From positions 1,821,501 through 1,885,500 of the forward strand of contig NZ_CP066786.1 of assembly GCF_016598595.1 (NCBI RefSeq): DNA of 64,000 bases, read 5' to 3'. This DNA comes from Martelella lutilitoris (GTDB lineage Bacteria > Pseudomonadota > Alphaproteobacteria > Rhizobiales > Rhizobiaceae). The notes under the pieces were generated by a model. It had not been told where the DNA came from, did not search any database, and worked only from the letters and a program-made list of their open reading frames with translations. Shown here piece by piece: positions 25,875 to 34,296 of the stretch. A program made the position numbers and the translations under genes. How positions within the stretch are numbered: position 1 is the first letter of the stretch; each line of letters begins with the position of its first letter.

Positions 25875-27065
25875 ATGACCAACGACATGATGAACCTGCG
25901 CTCACTCGTTGAGAAGAGTGCCGACGCCGATTTGCTTTTGGCGATGACCCTCGGGTCAAGCCCGAGGGCCTTTGCAGCCGAGAAGCTGATGGAGCTGGAG
26001 GTCGGCGCGAAGACCGGCGCGGGCTATGGCGAGAAGAGCGCCTTTCGGCTCGCCCAGCGCAACGGCTATCGAGATCGTGATTGGGAGACGCGTGCGGGAA
26101 CTGTGGAACTGCGCATTCCCAAGCTTCGGTCAGGCAGTTACTTCCCGAGCTTTCTCGAACCGCGGCGCATGGCCGAAAAGGCGCTGACGGCTGTTATCCA
26201 GGAGGCCTACATCCAGGGCGTCTCGACCCGCTCGGTCGATGACCTGGTCAAGGCCATGGGCATGAGCGGTATTTCCAAAAGCCAGGTTTCCCGGCTGTGC
26301 GAAGAGATTGACGACAAGGTCAAAGCGTTCCTCGACAGGCCCATTGAGGGCGATTGGTCCTATCTGTGGATCGACGCCACCTACATGAAGGTCCGGCGTG
26401 GCGGTCGCATTGTCTCGGTCGCCGTCATCATTGCCGTCGGCGTCAACACCGATGGACGGCGCGAGGTGCTCGGCATGGAGATCGGGACGTCAGAGAACGG
26501 CTTCGAAATGCCGGCCGAGACCTGGCTGAGGTTCCAGTCAGAAGCCGTCATTCACAGTCATAATGCCAAAGTGCATCCGCACTGGCCGTCAAACGCGGAT
26601 ATGGACAGTCAGATCGCGGCGCATATTCCCTTCGCGATCGTGAGCTGTGACGGCGAGGTGACGACGCCTGTCTTGTGGTGGGGCGATCATTGTCTGGATG
26701 CGCCGCTGACGGGCCGATCCTTCGTGCCGGGCGTGTTCGACTGCTACGGGCTGGTGCGCAGTTGCTATTGGCAGGAACGCGGCATCCGCCTTCCGGACTT
26801 CGCCCGTTCCAAATGCTGGTGGGAGGAGGGCGAGAACCTGCTTGCCGATCATTTTGAAGAGGCGGGTTTCCGGGCGGTCGATGCGTTGGAAGCTCGCCCC
26901 GGCGATGTGTTCTTCATGCGGCTTGTGTCGAAGGTGCCGTGCCATTCCGGCATTCTGCTCGAGGATGGCCTTTGCCTGCATCATCTAGACGGGCGGCTGT
27001 CACGGCGCGAGCCGATCGGACCGTGGTTGAGGCGGGCGACGCATTGGGTGCGTTACGTCGGCTAG
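25875..27065 (+). CDS. In-frame chimera: IS256-family transposase N-terminus fused to phage tail assembly protein (MPN plus NlpC/P60)
   Basis: A 396-residue open frame with two unrelated halves. Residues 1 to about 207 are an IS256-type transposase ([20 protein letters not shown]; first catalytic Asp in [11 protein letters not shown]) that stops before the second Asp and the Glu, so it cannot transpose. Residues about 210-396 are the end of a lambda K-like tail protein: a JAMM/MPN metalloprotease motif ([20 protein letters not shown]) and an NlpC/P60 peptidase with Cys in [13 protein letters not shown] and His in [12 protein letters not shown]. The junction lies near 26495-26505. Either a neutral fusion scar or an expressed hybrid. 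Confidence 0.8.
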   Translation: MTNDMMNLRSLVEKSADADLLLAMTLGSSPRAFAAEKLMELEVGAKTGAGYGEKSAFRLAQRNGYRDRDWETRAGTVELRIPKLRSGSYFPSFLEPRRMAEKALTAVIQEAYIQGVSTRSVDDLVKAMGMSGISKSQVSRLCEEIDDKVKAFLDRPIEGDWSYLWIDATYMKVRRGGRIVSVAVIIAVGVNTDGRREVLGMEIGTSENGFEMPAETWLRFQSEAVIHSHNAKVHPHWPSNADMDSQIAAHIPFAIVSCDGEVTTPVLWWGDHCLDAPLTGRSFVPGVFDCYGLVRSCYWQERGIRLPDFARSKCWWEEGENLLADHFEEAGFRAVDALEARPGDVFFMRLVSKVPCHSGILLEDGLCLHHLDGRLSRREPIGPWLRRATHWVRYVG

Positions 27066-27250
27066 GCTTTCGAGTTCAGATATCGTCTCCAGCTGATCTC
27101 CAAGCGCGTTGGCGGCGATATGGAGATCGTAGCTTGCCTGCATGTGCATCCAGAATTCAGGGCTCGTGCGAAAGTATCTTGCAAGCTTGAGCGCTAGCTC
27201 CGCATTGATCGGACCCGTTTCGCTCACAAGTCGGTCGGCGCCATGTGGTC
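27066..27250 (-). pseudogene. higA antitoxin fragment
   Basis: The minus strand encodes ADRLVSETGPINAELALKLA, RYFRTSPEFWMHMQASYDLH and IAANALGDQLETISELES, the second half of a HigA-type XRE antitoxin. The N-terminal helix-turn-helix is missing at the phage J junction near 27240. The reading then runs without a break into antisense of the tail gene before 27065. No higB toxin is nearby. Confidence 0.75.
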
Positions 27251-27623
27251 AGACTGGCGGGAAGCGGCGACCGGCGATGTGGCGACGCGGGCCTATCAGA
27301 TGCGGCTGGCGCTCTCTTCGGTGGATGACAACATCACGCCGATCGTGGCGCGGGCCGAACTGACGGTCGACATGCCCGACAGGATCCTGAGCGGTAACAA
27401 TCTTGCCGTGCCGACCGGCGGCCGGCGGATCGGCTTTGATCCGCCTTACTTCGGCCTGACCGGGCTTTCTGTCTCGGCCCAGGGGCTTCGCTTCGGCGAC
27501 TTCTACGAGATCGCAAACAAGGATGAGAGCGGCTTTGACATCGTGTTCAAGGACCAGTCCGGCACGCCGGTCGAGCGCACGTTCGACTATGTGGCCGCCG
27601 GCTACGGAAAGGTGCATGCATGA
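27243..27623 (+). pseudogene. C-terminal fragment of phage tail tip protein J (host specificity)
   Basis: The 126 residues (MWSDWREAATGDVATRAYQM, AVPTGGRRIGFDPPYFGLTG, ending TFDYVAAGYGKVHA) match the end of long lambda J-like tail tip proteins of siphophages in Alphaproteobacteria, which normally exceed 1000 residues. Everything upstream has been replaced by the higA fragment. The ATG at 27243 may be fortuitous. It overlaps the following fibre gene by 4 nt (ATGA), as in intact phages. Confidence 0.72.
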
Positions 27624-28474
27624 CGCAGTATAACAACGTGACGATCGACCCGACCGTCACCAATGGTTCGCAGCTTGCGGCCAATATCAACAGCTTTCGG
27701 GCGGCAGGCCTCTCCATGCATAGCGGCGTGGAACGCCCGGCCTATGCGACAAGCGGCACGATGTGGATCAGCACGGCCTCCAAGCCGTGGAAGCTCTATG
27801 TCTTCGACGGGGCAGCCGATGTCGCGATCGGGGAGGTGGATCCGGACGGGCACGGGTTTTTGAGCGCCGGCGGAACCGAATTCACCAACGACCTGATGAC
27901 GGCCGGCGATGCGGCAGATGCCCTCAACAAGCTCGGCGCTTACGCAACAAACGGCGGAACGCTTACCGGGTTTATGCGGGTGCTCTTCGATGGCGCGACG
28001 CTCGCCTCGTTCCAGGCGAGCGGAGAGAGCGATGCCCGGATCGAGTTCCGTTCCAACAATGGCGCCAACAGCTATGTCGAGGTCGGTCAGCGCAACAATG
28101 GCGATGGCTTCATCTGGTCGCGCGGAAGGGAGTATACCTTCGGCAGTGACGGCCGGCTCTCAAACGGGAGCTGGAACATCTACACCGACGGCAATATCGG
28201 GGGCTCGGTATGGGGCAATTGGGGCAGTAACGATGCCTTCAACGCCATCTCCAACCGGATCGAAAGCAGGGCGTCGGCCTATGCCAACAGCCGGGCCGCT
28301 GCCGGCGCCCGCGTCCAGCATGACAGCGGCACCTATGAGATCGGCACGGTCCAGACGACCGGCAATACGGTCGACTGCCCGGATGGCATGTTCATCACCG
28401 GCCTGCGTTGCCAGAACTATGACTGGGCGGTGCGCGAGATCTATGTCCGGGCCAAATATGCGAGGAACCAGTAA
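27620..28474 (+). CDS. Phage tail fibre-like protein
   Basis: A 284-residue protein. The N-terminal part (MTQYNNVTIDPTVTNGSQLA, TSGTMWISTASKPWKLYVFD) is of the type that attaches a fibre to the tail tip. The middle is a Gly/Asn/Asp-rich beta region, and the C-terminus (TGNTVDCPDGMFITGLRCQN) resembles tip domains. It sits between the J fragment and a DUF4376 gene, overlapping both (ATGA, TAATG). Probably receptor-binding; the family name is not certain. Confidence 0.65.
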   Translation: MTQYNNVTIDPTVTNGSQLAANINSFRAAGLSMHSGVERPAYATSGTMWISTASKPWKLYVFDGAADVAIGEVDPDGHGFLSAGGTEFTNDLMTAGDAADALNKLGAYATNGGTLTGFMRVLFDGATLASFQASGESDARIEFRSNNGANSYVEVGQRNNGDGFIWSRGREYTFGSDGRLSNGSWNIYTDGNIGGSVWGNWGSNDAFNAISNRIESRASAYANSRAAAGARVQHDSGTYEIGTVQTTGNTVDCPDGMFITGLRCQNYDWAVREIYVRAKYARNQ

Positions 28475-29118
28475 TGGCGACAACACTCACGCCAGACAGC
28501 GCCAATGCGCTCAATCCGGATCTCGATCACGATACGCTCGGCTATCTTCTGTCGCTGGCCTATCCCGAAGCGGAACCGGGAAAAGACTTCCGTACCGGCC
28601 ATATTGTCGATGACGACACCGGCGAGCGTATCGGGTCGGCGGTGATCCTCGACTGGCAGATCGATGCACCCTTTCCGACGCCGGACGATCTCCATGCCAT
28701 GCTTGATGCGCATCGCGATGCGGTCGAGGCCTTCGTCCAGGAGCGTGCAAACCGCGTGCTTCGCAATGCCGTCGATGCCGAGCGCGACCGCAGGATTGCG
28801 GCAGGCTTCGTCTTCAACGGCGTTCTTTACCAATCCCGGGCCGAGGACCGGGAGAACATCGCCGGCGCGGCAACGGCCGCCCTTGGCGCCATGATCAATG
28901 GCGCTGAGGCCGGCGATTATCGCTGGCATGGCGGCGACAGCGATTTTGTCTGGATCGCCGCCGATAACAGCACGCACAAAATGGATGCGGCGACCCTGTA
29001 TGCGCTCGGGCGGGCAGCCCTTGCCCACAAGCAGGCGCATATCTTCGCCGCCCGGGTGCTGAAGGATCTCTCGCCGATCCCGGCAGACTTTGCCTCAGAT
29101 ATCCACTGGCCGGAGTAG
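28474..29118 (+). CDS. DUF4376-domain phage protein
   Basis: A 214-residue protein. The C-terminal part (residues 95-200: NAVDAERDRRIAAGFVFNGV, YQSRAEDRENIAGAATAALG, WIAADNSTHKMDAATLYALG) has the DUF4376 pattern seen in tail-fibre assembly-like proteins of prophages. The N-terminal half is variable. The start overlaps the preceding stop (TAATG). It may help fold or attach the tail fibre (inference from family location). Confidence 0.78.
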   Translation: MATTLTPDSANALNPDLDHDTLGYLLSLAYPEAEPGKDFRTGHIVDDDTGERIGSAVILDWQIDAPFPTPDDLHAMLDAHRDAVEAFVQERANRVLRNAVDAERDRRIAAGFVFNGVLYQSRAEDRENIAGAATAALGAMINGAEAGDYRWHGGDSDFVWIAADNSTHKMDAATLYALGRAALAHKQAHIFAARVLKDLSPIPADFASDIHWPE

Positions 29119-29122
29119 GACC

Positions 29123-29389
29123 ATGCCATCACTGACAATCGGACTGAGCCTCGCGGCCATGCGGCCGGCGGGGCGCGGTCGCTGGTGGGCGTCCGCCGCC
29201 TTTCCGGCCGCTGACGCCGGCACGGGGCTGATGCTCGGGCCTGCCGCCATTCTGGATTTTGGCGGCAACCGTTACGCCATCACCGAAGGCTGGTGGGAGC
29301 TGCCGGCCTATGCGGCGGGCGATGCCGACAGGATCGGAAGATCGCCGGCCGCTATTCTTGATTTTTCCACTGACCGATATGCGAGGTGA
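29123..29389 (+). CDS. Small phage tail-region protein
   Basis: An 88-residue protein of unknown function. Two related stretches (GPAAILDFGGNRYAITEGWW and SPAAILDFSTDRYAR) suggest an internal repeat of about 50 residues. The start has a weak site (GTAGGA), 4 nt after the DUF4376 stop. It probably belongs to the fibre module. Confidence 0.55.
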   Translation: MPSLTIGLSLAAMRPAGRGRWWASAAFPAADAGTGLMLGPAAILDFGGNRYAITEGWWELPAYAAGDADRIGRSPAAILDFSTDRYAR

Positions 29390-29392
29390 GCC

Positions 29393-30493
29393 ATGCGGAA
29401 TGCAGGCTTTGCGGAGATGATTGATTTTACCCGTCCGGGTTCGGCGACCTATGTCGATGAGGGCGGCGTGATCAGGATCGCGGCGGCGAATGTGCCGCGC
29501 TTCGACTTCACCAACGGACGGCGGCAATTGCTGCTCGAAGGACCGGCGACTAATGTGCTCAATGCCTATGCCGCGCCTGCAACGCTCACAAACGTGGCCA
29601 AATCCGGTCAATCAGCGGACGATGCCATACTCTCCGTCGTGGACGATACCGAGGCGCTGACCGCTGCTGGCCTTGCGGAGCTGACGGCGGGGAAGTGCTA
29701 CAAGCTTGACAATACCGCGGGCGCCGACGCGGCCAATCTGCGCTTTCTGACCACCTTTGACAGCACGTCGCCCAAGGTTTTTTCCGTATGGATGCGGGGA
29801 ACCGATGGCATCGCCATGAGGACCGGTTACGGCGGCTATCCTGTAAAGCCGACCACCCCGGACGCCTATCGACGCGTGTCCACCAATACGGCGGAGATCG
29901 TGGTTGGAAACACAAATCCGGCCGATCTTCTTGAAGTTAGGGTGCCGGCAGGCTGCGTTGCCTATGTCGCTTGTCCCCAGGTTGAGGCGGGGCTGTTTCC
30001 GTCGTCCTATATTCCGACACACGGCTCGGCCGTTACGCGGCCGGCGGACAATGCGCGGCTGACCGATGCCGTGGCCGCATTGATGCAGCGAGACGAGGCC
30101 TCGCTGATGGTTCAGTTCGAGGGTCTCACCGGCTTTGTCGGACGGATCGTTGGCGGGGCGAGCTACTACCCCTTGCTTGGCTTCTCGGGAGCCGATCTGA
30201 ATGTAGACATGACGACTGTTCTCGCGTCCGGCCTGGTTAAGCCATCGCCGCGCGCCGGCGCCACGTTCACCTTCGACAGGAACGACGGCGAAGTCGGCGG
30301 CTCCTACAATGGCAATGCCGCAGTGACGGCAAGCCGAGATCTGCTGAGTGATACAGCCAAGATCTATCTCGGCCGCGACGAGAACGCGACGACGGCCGAT
30401 CGCTTTGCCGCCGGCTGGTACGATCAACTGGTGATCTGGCCGTTCCGGATGACGGACGCGGCGCTTGAAGGAAAGGCGATGGCCCATGCGTGA
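29393..30493 (+). CDS. Phage tail/virion protein with putative carbohydrate-binding beta-sandwich domains
   Basis: A 366-residue protein. The N-terminus (IDFTRPGSATYVDEGGVIRI) and the following NGRRQLLLEGPATNVL are found in phage structural proteins that carry concanavalin/LamG-like folds. The last third (WYDQLVIWPFRMTDAALEGK) has the LamG closing pattern in which a jelly-roll ends with position-of-loops text. GAGG precedes the ATG. Likely a surface or fibre-associated protein that contacts host glycans (inference). Confidence 0.6.
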   Translation: MRNAGFAEMIDFTRPGSATYVDEGGVIRIAAANVPRFDFTNGRRQLLLEGPATNVLNAYAAPATLTNVAKSGQSADDAILSVVDDTEALTAAGLAELTAGKCYKLDNTAGADAANLRFLTTFDSTSPKVFSVWMRGTDGIAMRTGYGGYPVKPTTPDAYRRVSTNTAEIVVGNTNPADLLEVRVPAGCVAYVACPQVEAGLFPSSYIPTHGSAVTRPADNARLTDAVAALMQRDEASLMVQFEGLTGFVGRIVGGASYYPLLGFSGADLNVDMTTVLASGLVKPSPRAGATFTFDRNDGEVGGSYNGNAAVTASRDLLSDTAKIYLGRDENATTADRFAAGWYDQLVIWPFRMTDAALEGKAMAHA

Positions 30494-30842
30494 TGTGTTC
30501 CTGAAGTTCGAAGACCATGCCGAGACATTGGCCGCTCTCGAAGCCGCCGGGGTGACGGTCCCGTATGAAGAAGAGGGCGAAGCCCGGCTTGGCTACCGCG
30601 ATACCGGCCTGCCGGCGGGCATGCTGGCGCTCAAGCCCGTGGGCGCGGCCTGCGACGGTCTCGTCTATGCCCCGACCGGCAAGACCGTAACCGGCGGTGA
30701 CGGCATAGCCTATCCGGAGATGGCGGTCGTCGCCGGCTATCACGTCAATCTCCGTCTCGCCGACGGCACAGCGCTGCCGGCGGAACTGGCGGCCCATGTG
30801 GTCGCGCCCGAACCGGCAACGCCGGCCGAACGCTTTGCCTGA
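30486..30842 (+). CDS. Small phage protein, unknown function
   Basis: A 118-residue protein (MRDVFLKFEDHAETLAALEA) overlapping the previous gene by 8 nt. It shows mixed alpha/beta character, no membrane segment and no recognised motif. The position between fibre genes and the lysis module is common for small unknown phage proteins. Confidence 0.55.
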   Translation: MRDVFLKFEDHAETLAALEAAGVTVPYEEEGEARLGYRDTGLPAGMLALKPVGAACDGLVYAPTGKTVTGGDGIAYPEMAVVAGYHVNLRLADGTALPAELAAHVVAPEPATPAERFA

Positions 30843-30919
30843 TCATTTGTCGGCCTGACCGATTGCCGGCCTGATGTAATGCCGGACTGACCGGCACACT
30901 ATCCAAGGGAAAACAGAAA

Positions 30920-31864
30920 ATGGAAATCACCACGGTCTCCGAACCGGGGGCAGCCTTCGTGCGCGGTCACGAGGGGGCTCCGACTGTTGCCTATCGCGAT
31001 CCAACCGGCACGCCGACGCTTTATGCCGGCTTCACCATGAACTCGCCCTATTGCCGGCTGGAACTGGCAAAGATCGGGATCACGCGGATCGTCCCCGGCA
31101 AGACGACAATCTCGGTTGCTGACGGCGACCGGATCTTCCGCGCCGTGCTCAATCAGGGCTATGCAAAGGAAGTCGTTGCCCATTCGCCGGCGGATCGCAC
31201 GCAGTATCAGCTCGATGCCGCAACAAGTGCTGCCTATAATCTCGGTGGCCGCGTGGTGAGCAAATGGCGCTTCGGCACGCTCTGGCGCGCCGGCAAGCTC
31301 AAGGCGGCGGCCGATTATCTCGCGACGCATTACAACACCTCGAAGGGCAAGCGCCTGCCCGGGCTTGTCCGCCGGCGCCGGGAAGAGGCGCTGCTGTTCG
31401 AACAGGGCGTCTATACCGGTGTGGATGCTTCCGCGCCCGAAGGCGTTCCGCGCAAGGCGACGGGCACGGTCCCCGAGACGGGCGATCCCGTCGTGCGCGA
31501 TGTCCAGACCATGCTCTCTAAACGCGGCTTTGATCCGGGCGCGATCGATGGCTGGTTCGGCGAGAAGACGAAAGCGGCCGTGCTCGCCTATCAGATGGCG
31601 CATCCGCATCTGAAGAATGACGGCATCATCGGCCCGGCGACCATCGCCCAGCTGCGCCGGGACATGAAGGCCGTGAAGGATGCGGCACAAAAATCCGGAG
31701 CCTCGGCAGTGGCCACCGGCGCGCTCGCCTGGGCCTCCGGCCTGCCGGTCGGCTGGGCTGTCGGCGGCGTGGCCGTTGCCGCAGCGCTCTGGTTCACCTG
31801 GCGCTACCGCGATGTGATCGCGCGCCGGATCAACACGCTGACCGGTCACGAGGTGTGGGTATGA
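30920..31864 (+). CDS. Phage endolysin: lysozyme-like domain, peptidoglycan-binding domain and C-terminal membrane span
   Basis: A 314-residue muralytic enzyme. Residues 1-165 form a GH24-type lysozyme-like domain with the putative catalytic Glu18 in GHEGAPTVAYRDPTG and the later AATSAAYNLG. Residues about 195-255 are a type-1 peptidoglycan-binding domain (DVQTMLSKRGFDPGAIDGWF). Residues 268-294 form a membrane span (WASGLPVGWAVGGVAVAAAL), so the enzyme may be membrane-tethered. It cleaves host peptidoglycan at lysis. It overlaps the holin by 4 nt (ATGA). Confidence 0.82.
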   Translation: MEITTVSEPGAAFVRGHEGAPTVAYRDPTGTPTLYAGFTMNSPYCRLELAKIGITRIVPGKTTISVADGDRIFRAVLNQGYAKEVVAHSPADRTQYQLDAATSAAYNLGGRVVSKWRFGTLWRAGKLKAAADYLATHYNTSKGKRLPGLVRRRREEALLFEQGVYTGVDASAPEGVPRKATGTVPETGDPVVRDVQTMLSKRGFDPGAIDGWFGEKTKAAVLAYQMAHPHLKNDGIIGPATIAQLRRDMKAVKDAAQKSGASAVATGALAWASGLPVGWAVGGVAVAAALWFTWRYRDVIARRINTLTGHEVWV

Positions 31865-32283
31865 TCGCCGCCCTTCTGTCATGTCTCGCCAAGATGGGGG
31901 CGGGCGGTCTTCTCGACCGCGCCGCCGACCTGATCGAAAGGCGGGTGGAACAGGCAAACGACCGCGAGAAGATCGAGGCCGAACTGACGGCGGAATATCT
32001 GCGACAGGTGGTTGCCGAGACACGGGAAATGGCGGCGCTCAACAAGGCGAAGTTCGCCGTGCCGTGGTTCTGGCTGTTTGCCGACTTCTTTCTCGTGCCG
32101 CTTGCCGTCTGGTGGGCGGCGATCTGCCTCTACAACATGCTCTGGTGCCCGGACTGCATCTATGCGCAGCCCTGGACGATCGCCGCCTTTCCCGCCCCGC
32201 TCGATGCCTGGGCGGGCAACATGATCCAGTGGGTCTTCTATGTCGGCTCGGGCGTTGCCGGGCTTCGCGCAATCAACAAATAA
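31861..32283 (+). CDS. Holin-like phage membrane protein
   Basis: A 140-residue protein. An amphipathic charged N-terminal half (AADLIERRVEQANDREKIEA) is followed by two membrane spans (FWLFADFFLVPLAVWWAAIC and a span near the C-terminus, MIQWVFYVGSGVAGL). Position directly after the endolysin and translational coupling support a holin role: making membrane pores that time lysis. The ATG is preferred over the GTG six bases upstream because of the ATGA overlap. Confidence 0.75.
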   Translation: MIAALLSCLAKMGAGGLLDRAADLIERRVEQANDREKIEAELTAEYLRQVVAETREMAALNKAKFAVPWFWLFADFFLVPLAVWWAAICLYNMLWCPDCIYAQPWTIAAFPAPLDAWAGNMIQWVFYVGSGVAGLRAINK

Positions 32284-32295
32284 CGAGGGCAGGGC

Positions 32296-32619
32296 ATGAC
32301 GGTCGATCTCGCGCGTCATCTGGGAGAGGTTCAGGGCAAGCTCGATGCCCTGATCCGCAAGGTGGACGAAAACCGCAGCGGCAATGATGAAATCCACGAC
32401 CGTCTGAACACGGTCGAGCACCAGAACGCACGTCTGCTCGAGCAGAACAAGGCGCTGTCACAGCGGATCGGCGAAACCGAGGAGTTCGTCGCCGAATACC
32501 AGAAGATCAAGCAGATCGGTCGGGGCTACATCCTCGGCGCCGCCATGGCCGGGACCGGGTTCGGGGTGTGGCTGTCCGATGGGCTGATGCAGGTGCTCAA
32601 GGCGTTGAAGGGCGGGTGA
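32296..32619 (+). CDS. DUF1515-like phage coiled-coil membrane protein
   Basis: A 107-residue protein. The first 70 residues are a charged coiled coil (LARHLGEVQGKLDALIRKVD, HDRLNTVEHQNARLLEQNKA), followed by one membrane span (GYILGAAMAGTGFGVWLSDG). This matches the layout of DUF1515-type proteins from rhizobial prophages, which lie next to holins. Possibly a lysis accessory or spanin-like factor (inference). Last phage gene on this side. Confidence 0.65.
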   Translation: MTVDLARHLGEVQGKLDALIRKVDENRSGNDEIHDRLNTVEHQNARLLEQNKALSQRIGETEEFVAEYQKIKQIGRGYILGAAMAGTGFGVWLSDGLMQVLKALKGG

Positions 32620-32731
32620 CTATCGATCTCTTGGGCGTTCAACCAGCTCAAGGCCGAACGCGACCCAAAGCGCTTTCCACCAACTGCTATTCATGCGGAT
32701 TACGCTGTCTTTTCCTGCGGCGATCCAGAAC

Positions 32732-33970
32732 TCAATGTCCTCCCGACAGCACGAGTTGATTGACCGGCAGGAGTATCACCTCGAGCCTAAGCAAAGCGGC
32801 ATGCAGGATGCCGACCGTATCAATCATGTGCAAAAGCAGGCTTTGTCCAAAGCCGATATCCGGGTCCTTGTATTTGTCGTAATTGCTCGTGTAGACATTG
32901 GCGATACAGGCGCTGCCCGGCGGGATCGACGCAGCCTGCCCATCATAAAGAGGGCGAAGCCGCACGATGACCGTGCCTGGATTGCCGCTGCGATCATTCG
33001 CGTCCATCAGTGAATCGGACGGGCGGAATTGCCCTGCTGCAATCACATCTTGAACGCCGTCGACAACGACAGGAATGATCTTAAATGGCTGGGTTGCGCA
33101 TGCCAGCTCGCCGATCATGCCGGGATGGATGATCTGTGCCGTCAACTGGCCGAACCCGGCGATAAAGACCCCCTCTTCCTGATCCTGAGGCACGAGGATG
33201 CCCGCAGGCCGAACGAACGGGTTGACGACGTCGCCGGGTCGCAGTTGAAACTGCTGAATAGTGCCGGCAATACCAGCCCTGACGCTGCGCTGGTCGAGCG
33301 CGACTTCCGCCTCTTGCAACGCGGCCTCCGCGCCTGCCTTCTGGGTGGGTAGCAGGGTTTCGATGCGCGCCTCGATCGCGCGACGATTTGCAAGGGCGAC
33401 GTCCAGCGCGCTCTGTTTCTCCGAAACGCTGCTCTGAAGCGCATCAATGACCCTTTGGGCCACGGCATCCGCATTTCTCTGCTGTAGACCCAGATTGCGA
33501 TCCAGTTCGATCCGGGCGTGATCAAGCGCGCTGCGCGCCTGCTCAACCGTGGCTCTCGCCGCCTCAAGTTCCTGCTCGGCAACGGCCTGCTGCGCTTCGA
33601 CCTCGGCAACCTTCTCACGCGCAGCGCTTACCGCCGCCTGCTGCTGCCGGTCGTCCAGGGTGAAGATCACGTCTCCGGCCTCGACCGTATCCCCGGTTTT
33701 CACATAGACTTCGGTCACCCGGCCGGGGGTGTCCGGCAGAATCGAGACCGTACGGAAGTAGGAGGACACGGTCGTCGAGGTCGGATGGTAGAAGAAAACC
33801 GTTGTGATCAGCAGTATCGTCAGCACGGTGCAGCCGGTAATGCCCCAGCGCAATTCGTACCAGACGGTGAAGAGATTGATCTCGCGGCCGAGGCGCTTGC
33901 CCTGCTTGTAGCGACGATAGAGGAAATCGGGCAGAATTGTAAAAAGGGAGCAGAACAGCAGTTCAAGCAT
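32732..33970 (-). CDS. HlyD/EmrA-family membrane fusion protein
   Basis: A 412-residue adaptor. The N-terminus (MLELLFCSLFTILPDFLYRR) is hydrophobic and unusual, followed by a second span at residues 40-62 (ITGCTVLTILLITTVFFYHP). Then come the lipoyl motif (LPDTPGRVTEVYVKTGDTVE), a long coiled-coil hairpin (residues 120-210) and a beta domain. Such proteins form inner-membrane adaptors of export systems; no ABC, MFS or RND partner is adjacent. AAGGAGGG precedes the ATG. It overlaps by 8 nt the stop of the small membrane gene that is split by the IS elements, so its expression may depend on IS-derived transcription. Confidence 0.82.
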   Translation of the reverse strand: MLELLFCSLFTILPDFLYRRYKQGKRLGREINLFTVWYELRWGITGCTVLTILLITTVFFYHPTSTTVSSYFRTVSILPDTPGRVTEVYVKTGDTVEAGDVIFTLDDRQQQAAVSAAREKVAEVEAQQAVAEQELEAARATVEQARSALDHARIELDRNLGLQQRNADAVAQRVIDALQSSVSEKQSALDVALANRRAIEARIETLLPTQKAGAEAALQEAEVALDQRSVRAGIAGTIQQFQLRPGDVVNPFVRPAGILVPQDQEEGVFIAGFGQLTAQIIHPGMIGELACATQPFKIIPVVVDGVQDVIAAGQFRPSDSLMDANDRSGNPGTVIVRLRPLYDGQAASIPPGSACIANVYTSNYDKYKDPDIGFGQSLLLHMIDTVGILHAALLRLEVILLPVNQLVLSGGH

Positions 33971-34288
33971 GACCGTCGCCCTCCTTCTTCGAAGGCTCGG
34001 CAGACGTTTCAGCTGGTGGAGCGACATCCTCGGTCGGCGTGGCTTCGGGCTGATCATTCTCTTCGCTTTGCGGAACGTCCGCCTCGCGCAGGTCCCGCCC
34101 ATGTGCAATTCGGTGCAGCGAGTGCGCTATCGAATTGATGGGCGTAAGGAAGTCAGGAACGCGTACGGCAACGATCAGAAGCGCGGCAATCCAGAATATG
34201 TTGTTGTGGGTGAATAGGGACAAAAGCGCGAGCACGCCCACCAGCTGCAACTGAAAGGCGTTGCTGCTGTGCGCCATCCGCTCAGGCA

Positions 34289-34296
34289 AGGCGTGC
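34289..34296. repeat. Target site duplication, left (AGGCGTGC)
   Basis: 8-bp AGGCGTGC directly outside the left terminal repeat of the first IS copy. The same 8 bp follow the second copy at 36935-36942. Confidence 0.88.

Noticed and set aside
27243-32283. A gene transfer agent tail cluster
   Set aside because: The MPN plus NlpC/P60 protein, fibre/DUF4376 genes and adjacent endolysin-holin pair match a siphophage late region; other GTA genes and order are lacking.
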